DNA from: Bacteroides caecigallinarum
Lineage (GTDB): Bacteria; Bacteroidota; Bacteroidia; Bacteroidales; Bacteroidaceae
Assembly (NCBI RefSeq): GCF_021530995.1
Contig: NZ_JADYTF010000021.1
Span: forward strand, 1-36,758
DNA: 36,758 nucleotides
Direction: 5' to 3'
The notes below the pieces were generated by a model. It did not search any database. It had not been told where the DNA came from and saw only the letters and a program-made list of their open reading frames with translations. How positions within the stretch are numbered: the stretch's first letter is position 1; each line of letters opens with the position of its first letter. Positions 1 to 8,554 of the stretch are shown one piece after another. The translations under genes were made by a program, and so were the position numbers.

Positions 1-44
1 CACTTGGAAATCAGGATTTTACTGTCTTTTGCTTTTCTTCAAAG

Positions 45-117
45 TGGTGCCACCAGGAATCGAACCGGGGACACAAGGATTTTCAGTCCTTTGCTCTACC
101 AACTGAGCTATGGCACC
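45..117 (-). tRNA. tRNA-Phe (anticodon GAA)
   Basis: Read on the minus strand, a 73-nt cloverleaf folds fully. The acceptor stem pairs plus-strand 46-52 with 111-117 over seven base pairs, with discriminator A at 45. The anticodon stem is 75-79 with 87-91 and the seven-base loop 80-86 carries GAA at 82-84, so it decodes phenylalanine. A GGTTCGATTCC T-arm is present. The 3' CCA is not encoded and must be added after transcription. A good Bacteroidetes promoter lies just upstream. Confidence 0.97.
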
Positions 118-138
118 GTTGTTTCTCTTTTGCGATTG

Positions 139-169
139 CAAAGGTAGGCATTTTTTTTATATTACCAAA
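139..169 (-). promoter_or_regulatory. Promoter of the tRNA-Phe gene
   Basis: On the minus strand a TACCTTTG (-7 type, 139-146) is preceded after 19 nt by TTTG (166-169). This matches the known Bacteroidetes housekeeping sigma consensus in sequence and spacing. It places the transcription start about 15 nt before the tRNA. Confidence 0.75.
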
Positions 170-311
170 CATTCTTGTGAAAAAAGTTTCAAAAAAGTGC
201 TTTTTGTGGTTCGAAAAGTATTTTTTTTATGTTATTGCAATTGAATAATGCTTATTGTTGTGTCTATTATTCTATATATCCTGGATTTATCCTAACATCG
301 TGGACTTCCTG

Positions 312-1526
312 TTATGAAACAAATGATTTTAGACTTTGACATTTAATGAGAACTTTATCACCGTTTGCAAGTGTGGTGGCAAAGATATAGACATCTCCGC
401 CTTCTTTCAGCTTGAGTTTCTTTCTCAAGTCATCGACGGTTGATGGAAAGTTTCTTATAGTAAGATTTGCTTTCTCAAGGTCTTTAAGGAAGGCCTTGAG
501 ATTTTTTTTCGCAAATGTAGAAACCTCTATTACCTTAAATCGTCTGCCTGGAAAGTCAATCAGTTTATCAGAAGTATAAAGCTGGCTGTTCTGATGCAGT
601 TTATTAACACAGAATTTCTTTGCAAGTATTTTGAATGCTCCAGCTTTCAATATTGCTGCTCCCGGTTCATAAAGGTACTCTCCAATGTTGTCAGAATAGT
701 TTATCTCTGCTGATTTTTCCTCTTCGTAGGTGAATTCCAGATGCTGTGTCTCTGAGTTATTAACAAGTTGTTCACAACTTATTTTTAAGTTATCAACAGC
801 TTTTTCATCTGATAATGAATGTTTTGATAAGATTATAACAAGTTCCTTACATTCGTTATTAACAGATATGATGTGAATACTGTTGATATGTTTAAGTGTT
901 TTCATTGCCGAGTGCAAATCCAGCATAGGTGACAGCTTTATCATTACCGTACTGCCTTTTTCAACAAGTAGTTCCTCCATGCTGCTCACGTCAGGTTCGC
1001 AATCGGTTATTGCTACAGTTTTTCCTCCATTGCTGTTTCTTCTTGCAGGATCAAGGTATATGCAGTCCACGGGCTCCATATTTTTCAGATACTCTATTCC
1101 GTCTGTATTGTGGACTTCAATATGATTTAATCCAAGTATCTTAAAGTTATGTCTGGCAATATCACATAATTCTTCCTGTCTTTCTACATAGTGTGCATGC
1201 TTGAATCCAGAGGCTATGAATGAACAGTCTACACCGAAACCAGATGTCAGGTCAGCAAAAGTTTCCCCTTTCACCAGTGATGCCTTGAATCTTGCTGTAA
1301 CTTCAGATGAACATTGCTCCATAGAAAGATGTTTGGGATAGATTATAGAATCTATTTTGCTCCATGAAGGAATCTTTTTCTCAGCAATCTGCCATCCGGC
1401 AATTTGTGTCACGGCTTCGTTTATGTCCACCTTTCCATCTTTTTTTGATTGGAGAGCCAGTTGTCTTACATCATCTTTACGGTGCTTGTTGATAAATTCT
1501 ATAGTTTCGGGTGATAATTTGCTCAT
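312..1526 (-). CDS. THUMP-like domain class I SAM-dependent methyltransferase
   Basis: A 404-residue protein with a class I (Rossmann) methyltransferase core. The SAM-binding loop is DLTSGFGVD at residues 92-100, and a motif IV-like YLDPARR sits at 157-163. The C-terminal part (about 330-400) looks like the THUMP-like domain that accompanies this Bacteroidetes family, the type represented by Porphyromonas PG_1098. Such proteins are thought to modify RNA, but the target base is not known, and DPAR in place of NPPY or DPPY leaves the acceptor open. It stands between thiL and tRNA-Phe on the same strand, with a hairpin between it and thiL, so it is probably transcribed alone. The start is the first Met of the open frame, and length agrees with the family. 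Confidence 0.85.
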   Translation of the reverse strand: MSKLSPETIEFINKHRKDDVRQLALQSKKDGKVDINEAVTQIAGWQIAEKKIPSWSKIDSIIYPKHLSMEQCSSEVTARFKASLVKGETFADLTSGFGVDCSFIASGFKHAHYVERQEELCDIARHNFKILGLNHIEVHNTDGIEYLKNMEPVDCIYLDPARRNSNGGKTVAITDCEPDVSSMEELLVEKGSTVMIKLSPMLDLHSAMKTLKHINSIHIISVNNECKELVIILSKHSLSDEKAVDNLKISCEQLVNNSETQHLEFTYEEEKSAEINYSDNIGEYLYEPGAAILKAGAFKILAKKFCVNKLHQNSQLYTSDKLIDFPGRRFKVIEVSTFAKKNLKAFLKDLEKANLTIRNFPSTVDDLRKKLKLKEGGDVYIFATTLANGDKVLIKCQSLKSFVS

Positions 1527-1587
1527 GAAGTTATAAACAGGATTGTTAATCGTTTAGCGGAATAGATATATTGATTAAATCAAATGC

Positions 1588-1615
1588 CAGCAATGTCTGT
1601 ATGAAAACATTGCTG
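1588..1615 (-). terminator. Putative terminator of the sppA-lpxK-punA-thiL operon
   Basis: A nine-base-pair stem (1588-1596 with 1607-1615) with a ten-base loop lies 25 bases past the thiL stop. On the minus strand it is followed by a T-rich but interrupted tail (GGCATTTGATTT), so it is a plausible but not classic intrinsic terminator. Confidence 0.5.
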
Positions 1616-1640
1616 ACATCCTATAAGTGTGGGCTTGTTT

Positions 1641-2675
1641 TTATTTTAAAGGATTCCATCCCTGAGCTTTGAGCTCAAGTTCGTTGCCGTCTCTTGTCAC
1701 AAGCGCACAGCCAAGTTCTTCTTTTGTGATATGACCAATCACTTTCACATCCTTTATCTGTGAAACTGCTTCATGCATTGTCAGTGGAACAGTGAAAAGA
1801 AGTTCATAGTCTTCTCCTCCGTTTAAGGCACAAGTGCTGAGGTTCATATTGAACTCTTCTGCCATAACGGCTGTCTGATAGTCTATAGGAATACGTTCTT
1901 CGTAAACACGGCATCCGCATTTGCTCTGGCTGCATATATGCATCAGTTCGGATGAAAGTCCGTCGGAGATATCCATCATTGCAGTAGGTTTGATACCTGC
2001 TTTTGCCAGTTCTTCGATGATGTCCTTTCTTGCTTCCGGTTTAAGGAATCTTTCCAATAGATATTCCTTACCGGCGAAGTCAGGCTGTACATCCTTGCTT
2101 CCGTTGAACACGGCTTTTTCGCGTTCCATCAGCTGAAGTCCCATATATGAGGCTCCGAGGTCACCTGTCACGCAGATAAGGTCTGTTTCCTTTGCGCCGT
2201 TGCGATAGACCACGTCTTCTTTTCTTGCTTCGCCTATACATGTGATAGATATTGCAAGTCCTGTTACAGATGAAGTGGTATCGCCGCCCACTATGTCAAC
2301 ATTATGCAGCTGGCATGCCAGTTTCAATCCTTCGTAGAAATCTTCCAGGTCTTCAATACAGAATCTTTTTGATACGGCAAGTGAGACTGTTATCTGCTTC
2401 GGTGTTCCGTTCATTGCGTATATGTCGGAAAAGTTTACCATTGCCGACTTATATCCCAGATGTTTCAGCGGTGTATATACCAAATCGAAATGTACACCTT
2501 CCATCAGCAGGTCTGTAGTGACGAGAACCTGACGGTCGCTATATTCCAACACGGCAGCATCATCGCCGATACCGTATTTTGTTTCGTTGTTTACTAACTT
2601 TATATTGTCGGTCAGATGTTTTATCAGTCCGAATTCTCCCAAAGTGGAAATTTCTGTTCTGTTTCCTTCGTGCAT
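1641..2675 (-). CDS. thiL: Thiamine-monophosphate kinase ThiL
   Basis: ThiL phosphorylates thiamine monophosphate to thiamine pyrophosphate using ATP, the last step of de novo TPP synthesis. The 344-residue product shows family hallmarks: GIGDDAAV at 36-43, the metal/substrate motif TTDLLMEGVHFD at 53-64, and VGGDTTSS further on. It belongs to the PurM/SelD-like ATP-binding fold. The frame stays open upstream to 2843, but that extension reads through punA and has no family similarity, so I place the start at the ATG at 2675, 14 bases after the punA stop. It is the last gene of a minus-strand operon with sppA, lpxK and punA. No ribosome binding site of note is visible, as usual in this phylum. 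Confidence 0.95.
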   Translation of the reverse strand: MHEGNRTEISTLGEFGLIKHLTDNIKLVNNETKYGIGDDAAVLEYSDRQVLVTTDLLMEGVHFDLVYTPLKHLGYKSAMVNFSDIYAMNGTPKQITVSLAVSKRFCIEDLEDFYEGLKLACQLHNVDIVGGDTTSSVTGLAISITCIGEARKEDVVYRNGAKETDLICVTGDLGASYMGLQLMEREKAVFNGSKDVQPDFAGKEYLLERFLKPEARKDIIEELAKAGIKPTAMMDISDGLSSELMHICSQSKCGCRVYEERIPIDYQTAVMAEEFNMNLSTCALNGGEDYELLFTVPLTMHEAVSQIKDVKVIGHITKEELGCALVTRDGNELELKAQGWNPLK

Positions 2676-2689
2676 GATTATATAATTGT

Positions 2690-3499
2690 TTATACTCTGT
2701 TTATAAGTTCTTTCATTATGCTGGTCATCCGTGGTTGAGCGGCATCGGCAGCCTTTTGTACTTCTTCGTGCGATACTTCCACTATCTTGCCTTCCACTCC
2801 CAGGTCGGTGATAACCGATACACCGAATACTCTGATTCCGCAATGGTTTGCCACAATCACTTCCGGTACTGTCGACATACCTACAGCGTCAGCTCCCAAT
2901 ATTCTGAACATCTTGTATTCGGCAGGAGTTTCAAAAGTAGGTCCCTGGGTACCGATGTATACTCCCTTCTGAAGTTTGATACCTTTTTCAGCTGCAATTT
3001 CGAATGCCTTTTCAATAAGTTCGTGCGAATAAGCCTCGCTCATGTCCGGGAATCGAGGACCGTAGTCTATATTCTTGCCTCTCAGCGGATTGTCCGGGAA
3101 GAAGTTTATATGGTCCGTAATAACCATCAGGTCGCCTATTTCGAAATCAGGATTAGTTCCACCTGCTGCGTTCGATACGAAAAGTGTCTTTATGCCGAGT
3201 TCTCTCATGACTCTGACAGGGAATGTCACTTCTTTCATCGAGTAACCTTCGTAGTAGTGGAAACGTCCTTGCATTGCGAGGATGTCCTTACCTCCAAGTT
3301 TTCCGAAGATTAGCTTGCCGCTGTGTCCTTCTACTGTCGATACGGGGAAATTCGGTATCTCTGAATAAGGTATTTCATACTTGTCGGTAATGTCGTGTAC
3401 CAAGCTGCCCAGTCCTGTGCCCAGTATAATTGCTGTCTCAGGATTTGTCTGCATCCTTGCTTTCAGGAATGCTGCTGTTTCTTGAATTTTTTCTAACAT
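2690..3499 (-). CDS. punA: Purine-nucleoside phosphorylase
   Basis: This 269-residue enzyme cleaves purine nucleosides with phosphate to free base and ribose 1-phosphate (purine salvage). Trimeric PNP family signatures are visible: GTGLGSL near 27-33, VEGHSGKL near 56-63, the GRFHYYEGY segment, SNAAGG near 113-118, and the GMSTVPEVI purine-site region. The length fits the trimeric inosine/guanosine class rather than the hexameric DeoD class. Its start lies 62 bases inside the 3' end of lpxK, so the two genes overlap and are very likely co-transcribed and translationally coupled. thiL follows 14 bases later. Confidence 0.95.
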   Translation of the reverse strand: MLEKIQETAAFLKARMQTNPETAIILGTGLGSLVHDITDKYEIPYSEIPNFPVSTVEGHSGKLIFGKLGGKDILAMQGRFHYYEGYSMKEVTFPVRVMRELGIKTLFVSNAAGGTNPDFEIGDLMVITDHINFFPDNPLRGKNIDYGPRFPDMSEAYSHELIEKAFEIAAEKGIKLQKGVYIGTQGPTFETPAEYKMFRILGADAVGMSTVPEVIVANHCGIRVFGVSVITDLGVEGKIVEVSHEEVQKAADAAQPRMTSIMKELINRV

Positions 3500-4601
3500 A
3501 CTCGGTTATTTTTTGGTTGAACTTTATTGTTTCGTTGTTCAGAAAGCTTACTTCCACAGGCAGAGCGTAGATATATGGTTTCAGTTCTTCGCTCAGGTGC
3601 GGGTGAGTGGTAAGCCTTGCCGCATCTTTCTCTGTTGTTATTATCATTCTTCTGCCTTCGGGCATCGACATAAATCTGCTTCTGAGAGTTTCCATATCTT
3701 CCCGGCTGAAGTTATGATGGTCAGCAAATACCATTGACTCTATGTTTCCGGTGTATTGCCTAAGCTTGTCAGTTATAGCCTTTGGCGATGCAATTCCGGT
3801 GAGCAGCAGTATATGTCTGTCCGGTGATATATCCTCAGGCTTCATTTCGTCGTTATTCCCCTGACGGAATATGCGGTACAGATTTCCGTACTTCATATAT
3901 GTGAAGAACACTTCCTGCTCTGCTGTAGGAAATATTTCATAACGCAGTCTGCGCATCTCTTCTGAAGTCATGTTCTCCGGACATTTGCTTACTATGATAA
4001 TATCAGCCCTGCTTTTTCCGCTTTCCGGTTCCCTTAGTCGTCCGGCGGGTAGGAGAGTGTCGTGACGGATACGTCTGTTGTAGTCTATCAGCAGTATGTA
4101 CATTCCTGCCTTGACATATCTGTGTTGATATGCATCGTCCAGCACTATTACCTGCTTCTTGTCACGGTTGCCGGTCTTTACGATAAGATTGTCAATACCG
4201 TTGCATCTGTCACTGTCGGCGGCTACATTGATATCCGGAAACTTCTGCCACATCTGGAAAGGTTCGTCTCCTATATCCTCTATAGTGCTCTTACCTTTCT
4301 CTGCCAGAACGAAACCTTTCGATTTGCGTTTGTACCCGCGGCTCAACACGCACACACTGAATTCATCTTTCAGCAGTCTTATCAGATACTCAGTGTGAGG
4401 CGTTTTCCCGGTTCCACCCACTGTGATGTTTCCCACGCATATCACCGGTATCGGGAAACTCCTTGATTTCAGAATATCCCAGTCGAACAGCTTGTTTCTC
4501 AGCCATACAGCCATGCCGTATAATGCCGAAAAAGGAAGCAGGGGAATGTATATGCGAGGTTTGCTTTGTTTCATCTTCGTGTGGTTGGAACTTTTATACA
4601 T
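3438..4601 (-). CDS. lpxK: Tetraacyldisaccharide 4'-kinase LpxK
   Basis: LpxK adds the 4'-phosphate to the lipid A disaccharide precursor at the inner membrane. The protein has the family start (IYIPLLPFSALYG, then RNKLFDWDILKS) forming a membrane-associated N-terminal segment, followed by the Walker A region VGNITVGGTGKTP at about 56-68. The start at 4601 lies one base after the sppA stop (TAA-A-ATG), suggesting translational coupling. An alternative Met at 4574 would remove nine residues and aligns at least as well with usual LpxK N-termini, so the exact start is uncertain. The last 62 bases overlap punA. Confidence 0.93.
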   Translation of the reverse strand: MYKSSNHTKMKQSKPRIYIPLLPFSALYGMAVWLRNKLFDWDILKSRSFPIPVICVGNITVGGTGKTPHTEYLIRLLKDEFSVCVLSRGYKRKSKGFVLAEKGKSTIEDIGDEPFQMWQKFPDINVAADSDRCNGIDNLIVKTGNRDKKQVIVLDDAYQHRYVKAGMYILLIDYNRRIRHDTLLPAGRLREPESGKSRADIIIVSKCPENMTSEEMRRLRYEIFPTAEQEVFFTYMKYGNLYRIFRQGNNDEMKPEDISPDRHILLLTGIASPKAITDKLRQYTGNIESMVFADHHNFSREDMETLRSRFMSMPEGRRMIITTEKDAARLTTHPHLSEELKPYIYALPVEVSFLNNETIKFNQKITEYVRKNSRNSSIPESKDADKS

Positions 4602-4602
4602 T

Positions 4603-6366
4603 TTAGTTTATAGATATCTCGAAAGGCATTCTTGCCTGTAAGCGGTCAGCCTTGTCGAGGTTCTTTATCATCATGAATCCGTTGTAGAATTCTCCGAACG
4701 AATCTTCCAGTTTGCTGCTTATATATCTTTCAGGCTTGGCGTTGCTGATGAGGCTTGTGATGAAATCCACTTTCTTAGGATAAGAGGCTACCTTGTAGTC
4801 TCTTATACCACAAAGCTCAGAAGCTTTCTTGATAGCACATTCCAGATTTCCCAATTCATCAACAAGTTTCAGCTCTTTAGCCATTTCGCCCGACCATACA
4901 CGACCTTCGGCAATCATTTTCAGACTGTCAATAGGCATATTTCTGCCTTCAGCACATCTCTTGGTGAATAGTTCGTAACCGCTGTTCACCATACCCTGTA
5001 TCAGCGCACCTTCTTCGGCATTGAACGGACGGCTCATGTCTCCCATATCAGCAAGCTTGTTGGTCTTTACACCGTCTATTTTAACTCCAAGTTTCTTTGT
5101 GATAAGTTCAGATGCATCAGGAATCATTCCGAATATACCGATAGAACCAGTAAGGGTAGTTGGCTGAGCCACAATCCAGTCGGCAGCACAAGAGATATAA
5201 TAACCGCCTGAAGCAGCATAGTCACCCATAGAAACCACTACCGGCTTCTTTTCCTTCAGCAGTGTCACCTCACGCCAAATCTGTTCAGAACCGTATGCGC
5301 TACCACCCGGTGAGTTCACTCTGAGAACTACGGCCTTAACATTGTCGTCATTTCTCAAGTCACGCAAATGTTTTGTCACTTTTTCAGATACGATACCTTC
5401 ATTATATGGATCTGCAGCATTGTCTATTTCTCCGAATGCATAATATACAGCTATTACGTCTCGGCTCTTCACTGTTGAAGGCACTGCCAGATTCTTCATA
5501 TCGTCCAGAGTCAGTGTGTTCAGAGTAGACTTTTCGCTAATGCCTGTAAGTTTTTTAAGATATGACAATACCTCATCCTTATACATCAGCTGGTCTGCCA
5601 GTCCGTTTTCCACGTATGCTTCAGCAGGCTGGAAGTCCATACATTTGTCGGCCATTTCATTCAGTTTTTCTACTGAGATGTTTCTTGATTCTGATACTTC
5701 GTTTACTATTTCGTTCCAGATTGACTGAGTGAAAGCAAGGGTCTGCTCTCTGTTGGCAGGACTCATTTCTGTAGCGATGAACGGTTCTACGGCTGATTTG
5801 TATGTACCTACTCTGAATATCTGCATTTTTACACCCACCTTGGCAAGCAAGTCTTTCAGGAACATAGTCTGTGCAGACAGTCCGTGCCATGAAATACTTC
5901 CCGAAGGATTAAGGAAAACCTTGTCGGCTACGGTAGAAACATAGTATGCACCTTGAGTATAAGCGCCTGAGTAAGCTACAACAAACTTTCCTGATTCCTT
6001 AAAGTCTGCTATTGCAGTTCTGATGTCCTGAAGCGATGCAGTAGAACAGGCAAAAGCTTCGGCATTGATAAGCATACCTTTAATTTTAGGGTCATTTTTA
6101 GCTTTCTCTATTGATGCCAGGATATCTTCAAGCCCTCTTGTAGTTATTTCTTCACCCAAAATCTGTTCGAATGGGTTATCTTCATATCTTTCCACTACGC
6201 TACCTTTAAGGTCGAGCACGAAAACTGAATTTTCCTTCACTACAGTTGCCACTTCGGTAGTAGCCACCATTCCGCCTATAACTGATATACCAATTATGAG
6301 CAATACGAAACCGGCAATCATCATTCCGATGATTGAGGCAAATGTCATTTTCAAAAAGTCTTTCAT
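4603..6366 (-). CDS. sppA: Signal peptide peptidase SppA, 67K type
   Basis: A membrane-bound serine protease that degrades leftover signal peptides. The 587-residue length marks the long, two-domain (67K) type. There is one N-terminal membrane segment at about 8-34. The catalytic dyad is visible: Lys190 in VGTYKSAVEPF in the first half, and Ser386 in GDYAASGGYY in the second half, matching the Lys209/Ser409 arrangement known in Escherichia coli. NSPGGSAYGSE (351-361) is also typical. It heads the operon sppA-lpxK-punA-thiL and is preceded by a clear -7 element and a leader hairpin. Confidence 0.95.
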   Translation of the reverse strand: MKDFLKMTFASIIGMMIAGFVLLIIGISVIGGMVATTEVATVVKENSVFVLDLKGSVVERYEDNPFEQILGEEITTRGLEDILASIEKAKNDPKIKGMLINAEAFACSTASLQDIRTAIADFKESGKFVVAYSGAYTQGAYYVSTVADKVFLNPSGSISWHGLSAQTMFLKDLLAKVGVKMQIFRVGTYKSAVEPFIATEMSPANREQTLAFTQSIWNEIVNEVSESRNISVEKLNEMADKCMDFQPAEAYVENGLADQLMYKDEVLSYLKKLTGISEKSTLNTLTLDDMKNLAVPSTVKSRDVIAVYYAFGEIDNAADPYNEGIVSEKVTKHLRDLRNDDNVKAVVLRVNSPGGSAYGSEQIWREVTLLKEKKPVVVSMGDYAASGGYYISCAADWIVAQPTTLTGSIGIFGMIPDASELITKKLGVKIDGVKTNKLADMGDMSRPFNAEEGALIQGMVNSGYELFTKRCAEGRNMPIDSLKMIAEGRVWSGEMAKELKLVDELGNLECAIKKASELCGIRDYKVASYPKKVDFITSLISNAKPERYISSKLEDSFGEFYNGFMMIKNLDKADRLQARMPFEISIN

Positions 6367-6403
6367 ATAAAATAATTATTTAGATTGTTCGTTATCTTGT
6401 ATA

Positions 6404-6430
6404 TGCCTTAATACAGTTAAGGCAAAGATA
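6404..6430 (-). promoter_or_regulatory. Promoter of sppA operon with initial-transcript hairpin
   Basis: A TATCTTTG -7 element (6423-6430) lies 57 bases before sppA. A perfect eight-base-pair inverted repeat with a five-base loop (6404-6411 with 6417-6424) begins within this element and covers the expected transcription start. The hairpin could act as an mRNA 5' stabiliser or as a binding site for a regulator. The -33 box is only approximate (TTTA-like). Confidence 0.55.
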
Positions 6431-6466
6431 GCAATTTTTGTACAAACAGGGTAAAAATGGATAAAT

Positions 6467-8377
6467 CTAATCCTTGATCTTGTATTTTTGTCTTGGATGA
6501 TTGGGTGTGCCTGGATATAGCATTTCTAATTGTTTTTCTTTTACCAAGCGTGGAAGTATGACATCTGATACATATTTTACCTTTCTATGTAGCCGTTGAG
6601 CGATTTCTTCTTTATCCATCCAGTCCTGACATATACTAATTACAAGTAAATCCATTTGGTTTTTTGATAACCTTTTTTTGTGTGAATTGATACTATTATC
6701 ATCCGAGGTTCCCCTATAATCGTCTGAGGTTCCCCTATAATCGTCTGAGGTTCCCCTATTATTATCCATAGGTTCCCCTATAACTTTTAAAGAAACTTCG
6801 CTATTGGATGAGATAATATCCTCTTGTGATTGCTCTATGGATGTAAATAAATTGTTGTTAATGTTTTCCGGGAGAAGATATCTCGTGCCTCTTCCATACC
6901 ATTGTGCTACAAGTAGTCCGCTTTGGCACATTTGTTTTAATAAAACAGATATTTCCCTTTTATGAAGATTTAAAGAATAACGCAATCTTTCGTTTGTTAC
7001 ACTTCCCTCATCACATGTCAAAGCCAAAATAGATAATACATCATGTTCAAATGTGCCGGCTACTCTACCAAATTTCTCCTCTAATCTTAATTTTGTATTC
7101 TCAGATAGCAGGGATTCCATTGGCATGATAAGTTCAACTTTGTCAGGGTTTTGATGCTCATTTATTATTGGTGCTCTCCAGTTGGATTCCTTCCAACCTT
7201 TTAAGATTTTGTCAGTTCCACTTCCTGCTTTTTCTGCAACTCCAAGCATTGAGAACATTTTTTGTAGAGACTTGTTCCTGCAGACGCTTTCACCACCTGA
7301 ATAGTATTGCTCCTTAGATACAAGCATTGTCCCAGGATTAGAAAATATAAAAGCATTTGTGTTATGTTTCACAACAAGCGAAGCGTCTTCAGTATAGTCG
7401 GCATGTACACAAAGATTAATAAGAGCTTCTCTTACAGCTACATGAGCTGGCGTTTCTTCCTTTCGGATGTTTCCTTCTAATTTAAAAGGCTTCGGTAGTA
7501 CAGATTGCAGTCGTGGTAATACTCGCTGATAGAAGTTGAATAGATTAGCTTCCCAAGTGCCATCTGAACATATGCGGTTTGTCCATCTCACATTCTCGTC
7601 CTCTGTTAGGTGTTCGCGGTAATCCGGGAAAAAATTCGGTGTACATTCGATGTCGGTTATTGATTCACTTTTACCGAACATTAGCAAACCTGCAACAGTG
7701 AATCCTTCTTCACCTGTTTCTCTGTCTTTACGGTATCCTCCTAATTTTTTGAGTAAATCAATGTCATTCAGTATTAACCATGGATGGTCTGGTGAAGATA
7801 TACTAAACTTTTGTCGGTATGCCCGGATTGTTTCCATATCAATGTCGTCCATAGTATAGTTTTTCAATATGCGGCTATCGGCTGGATGTTGGTCGTCAGC
7901 GTCAGCGAACATACGTCTGACTTCTTTTTTCGAACACTTATAATCACCTTCATAATTACGTTTGTAAGTGCCATTGTATGGATCTGTAGTTTTGAATACA
8001 GGTCTTTGGTCTTTACCTGCTCTCGGAATAAAAAAAAGTAAAAATCTATACCCTTTATATTCTGCATCACTTACATTATTCTCATTCATCAGATTACAGC
8101 TTATGGTGGAAGGATTGTTTACACCATTCCAAAAATCCTTTTTGTATTTTTCTATTTGCTCTTCTGACAAGCCATTTAATGAAAACTTACCATTTGTTTC
8201 TTTTACACCAAACACTATGGTCCCTCCATCTGTATTTGCAAAAGCTGAATAAGTTTCCCAAAAACTACTTGGAAAACCTCCGGCTGCACCTTTGAACTCA
8301 ATATCATCGCACTCTGTTTGATTAAGAAGAGTGTCGAGATAATTGTTGAAGTCTTGTATGTTTCTTATATCTATCAT
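6467..8377 (-). CDS. AlbA_2 (Schlafen-type) domain ATP-binding protein
   Basis: A 636-residue protein. Residues about 10-110 match the AlbA_2/Schlafen nucleic-acid-binding domain: DDIEFKGAAGG then AFANTDGGTIVFGVKE. A GHKL-like ATPase part (HATPase_c_4 type) contains REALINLCVHADY at about 320-332 and EKAGSGTDKIL at about 385-395. The C-terminal half carries winged-helix segments. Proteins of this design are often annotated as transcriptional regulators or RecG-like ATPases, and Schlafen-domain proteins occur in defence islands; the true role here is unknown. Residues 533-557 come from a tandem repeat (RGTSDDY units), probably a flexible linker. It is monocistronic with its own promoter, and its base composition is more AT-rich than the flanking sppA operon, suggesting acquisition by transfer. 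Confidence 0.8.
   Translation of the reverse strand: MIDIRNIQDFNNYLDTLLNQTECDDIEFKGAAGGFPSSFWETYSAFANTDGGTIVFGVKETNGKFSLNGLSEEQIEKYKKDFWNGVNNPSTISCNLMNENNVSDAEYKGYRFLLFFIPRAGKDQRPVFKTTDPYNGTYKRNYEGDYKCSKKEVRRMFADADDQHPADSRILKNYTMDDIDMETIRAYRQKFSISSPDHPWLILNDIDLLKKLGGYRKDRETGEEGFTVAGLLMFGKSESITDIECTPNFFPDYREHLTEDENVRWTNRICSDGTWEANLFNFYQRVLPRLQSVLPKPFKLEGNIRKEETPAHVAVREALINLCVHADYTEDASLVVKHNTNAFIFSNPGTMLVSKEQYYSGGESVCRNKSLQKMFSMLGVAEKAGSGTDKILKGWKESNWRAPIINEHQNPDKVELIMPMESLLSENTKLRLEEKFGRVAGTFEHDVLSILALTCDEGSVTNERLRYSLNLHKREISVLLKQMCQSGLLVAQWYGRGTRYLLPENINNNLFTSIEQSQEDIISSNSEVSLKVIGEPMDNNRGTSDDYRGTSDDYRGTSDDNSINSHKKRLSKNQMDLLVISICQDWMDKEEIAQRLHRKVKYVSDVILPRLVKEKQLEMLYPGTPNHPRQKYKIKD
6706..6779 (-). 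repeat. Intragenic tandem repeat, four units of 21-22 bp
   Basis: A ten-base core (AGGGGAACCT on the minus strand) occurs at 6706, 6727, 6748 and 6770. Three units are spaced by 21 bp and stay in frame, encoding RGTSDDY three times. The fourth is spaced by 22 bp, so the same core is read in another frame as GEP. The array lies in a linker between the winged-helix parts of the AlbA_2 protein and could vary in copy number. Confidence 0.9.
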
Positions 8378-8444
8378 TACTTTCAGTGTAGAGTCTATAT
8401 ATCAGTTTGTTTGATTGTCGTTAGGATTATAACCCTCGACACCG

Positions 8445-8475
8445 TAAATTTAATATTTATTTTTCGAGCTACAAA
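8445..8475 (-). promoter_or_regulatory. Promoter of the AlbA_2 gene
   Basis: On the minus strand TTTG (8472-8475) is followed after 19 nt by TAAATTTA (8445-8452), one base off the Bacteroidetes TAnnTTTG consensus. It lies about 70 bases before the start codon. Confidence 0.55.
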
Positions 8476-8490
8476 TTTTTTCAAAAGAAA

Positions 8491-8527
8491 CGGCGTGATA
8501 GACAATGTCCTACTGTCTGTCACGCCG
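8491..8527 (-). terminator. Intrinsic terminator of the small membrane protein gene
   Basis: A 14-base-pair stem (8491-8504 with 8514-8527, one mismatch) with a nine-base loop is GC-rich at its base. On the minus strand it is followed by a T-rich stretch. It sits 28 bases after the stop of the gene at 8555-8965. Confidence 0.75.
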
Positions 8528-8554
8528 ATACTAATTCTGTTATACTCTTATTCT

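Noticed and set aside
45-117. tRNA-Phe as integration site of the island
   Set aside because: The island is over 12 kb away, no integrase is present, and I saw no partial tRNA copy elsewhere in the window.
2676-2843. N-terminal extension of ThiL
   Set aside because: It lies inside punA in another frame and lacks family similarity; the ATG at 2675 gives a normal ThiL.
2735-3313. 192-codon plus-strand open frame
   Set aside because: It is antisense to punA, which has all its family motifs; composition fits a shadow frame.
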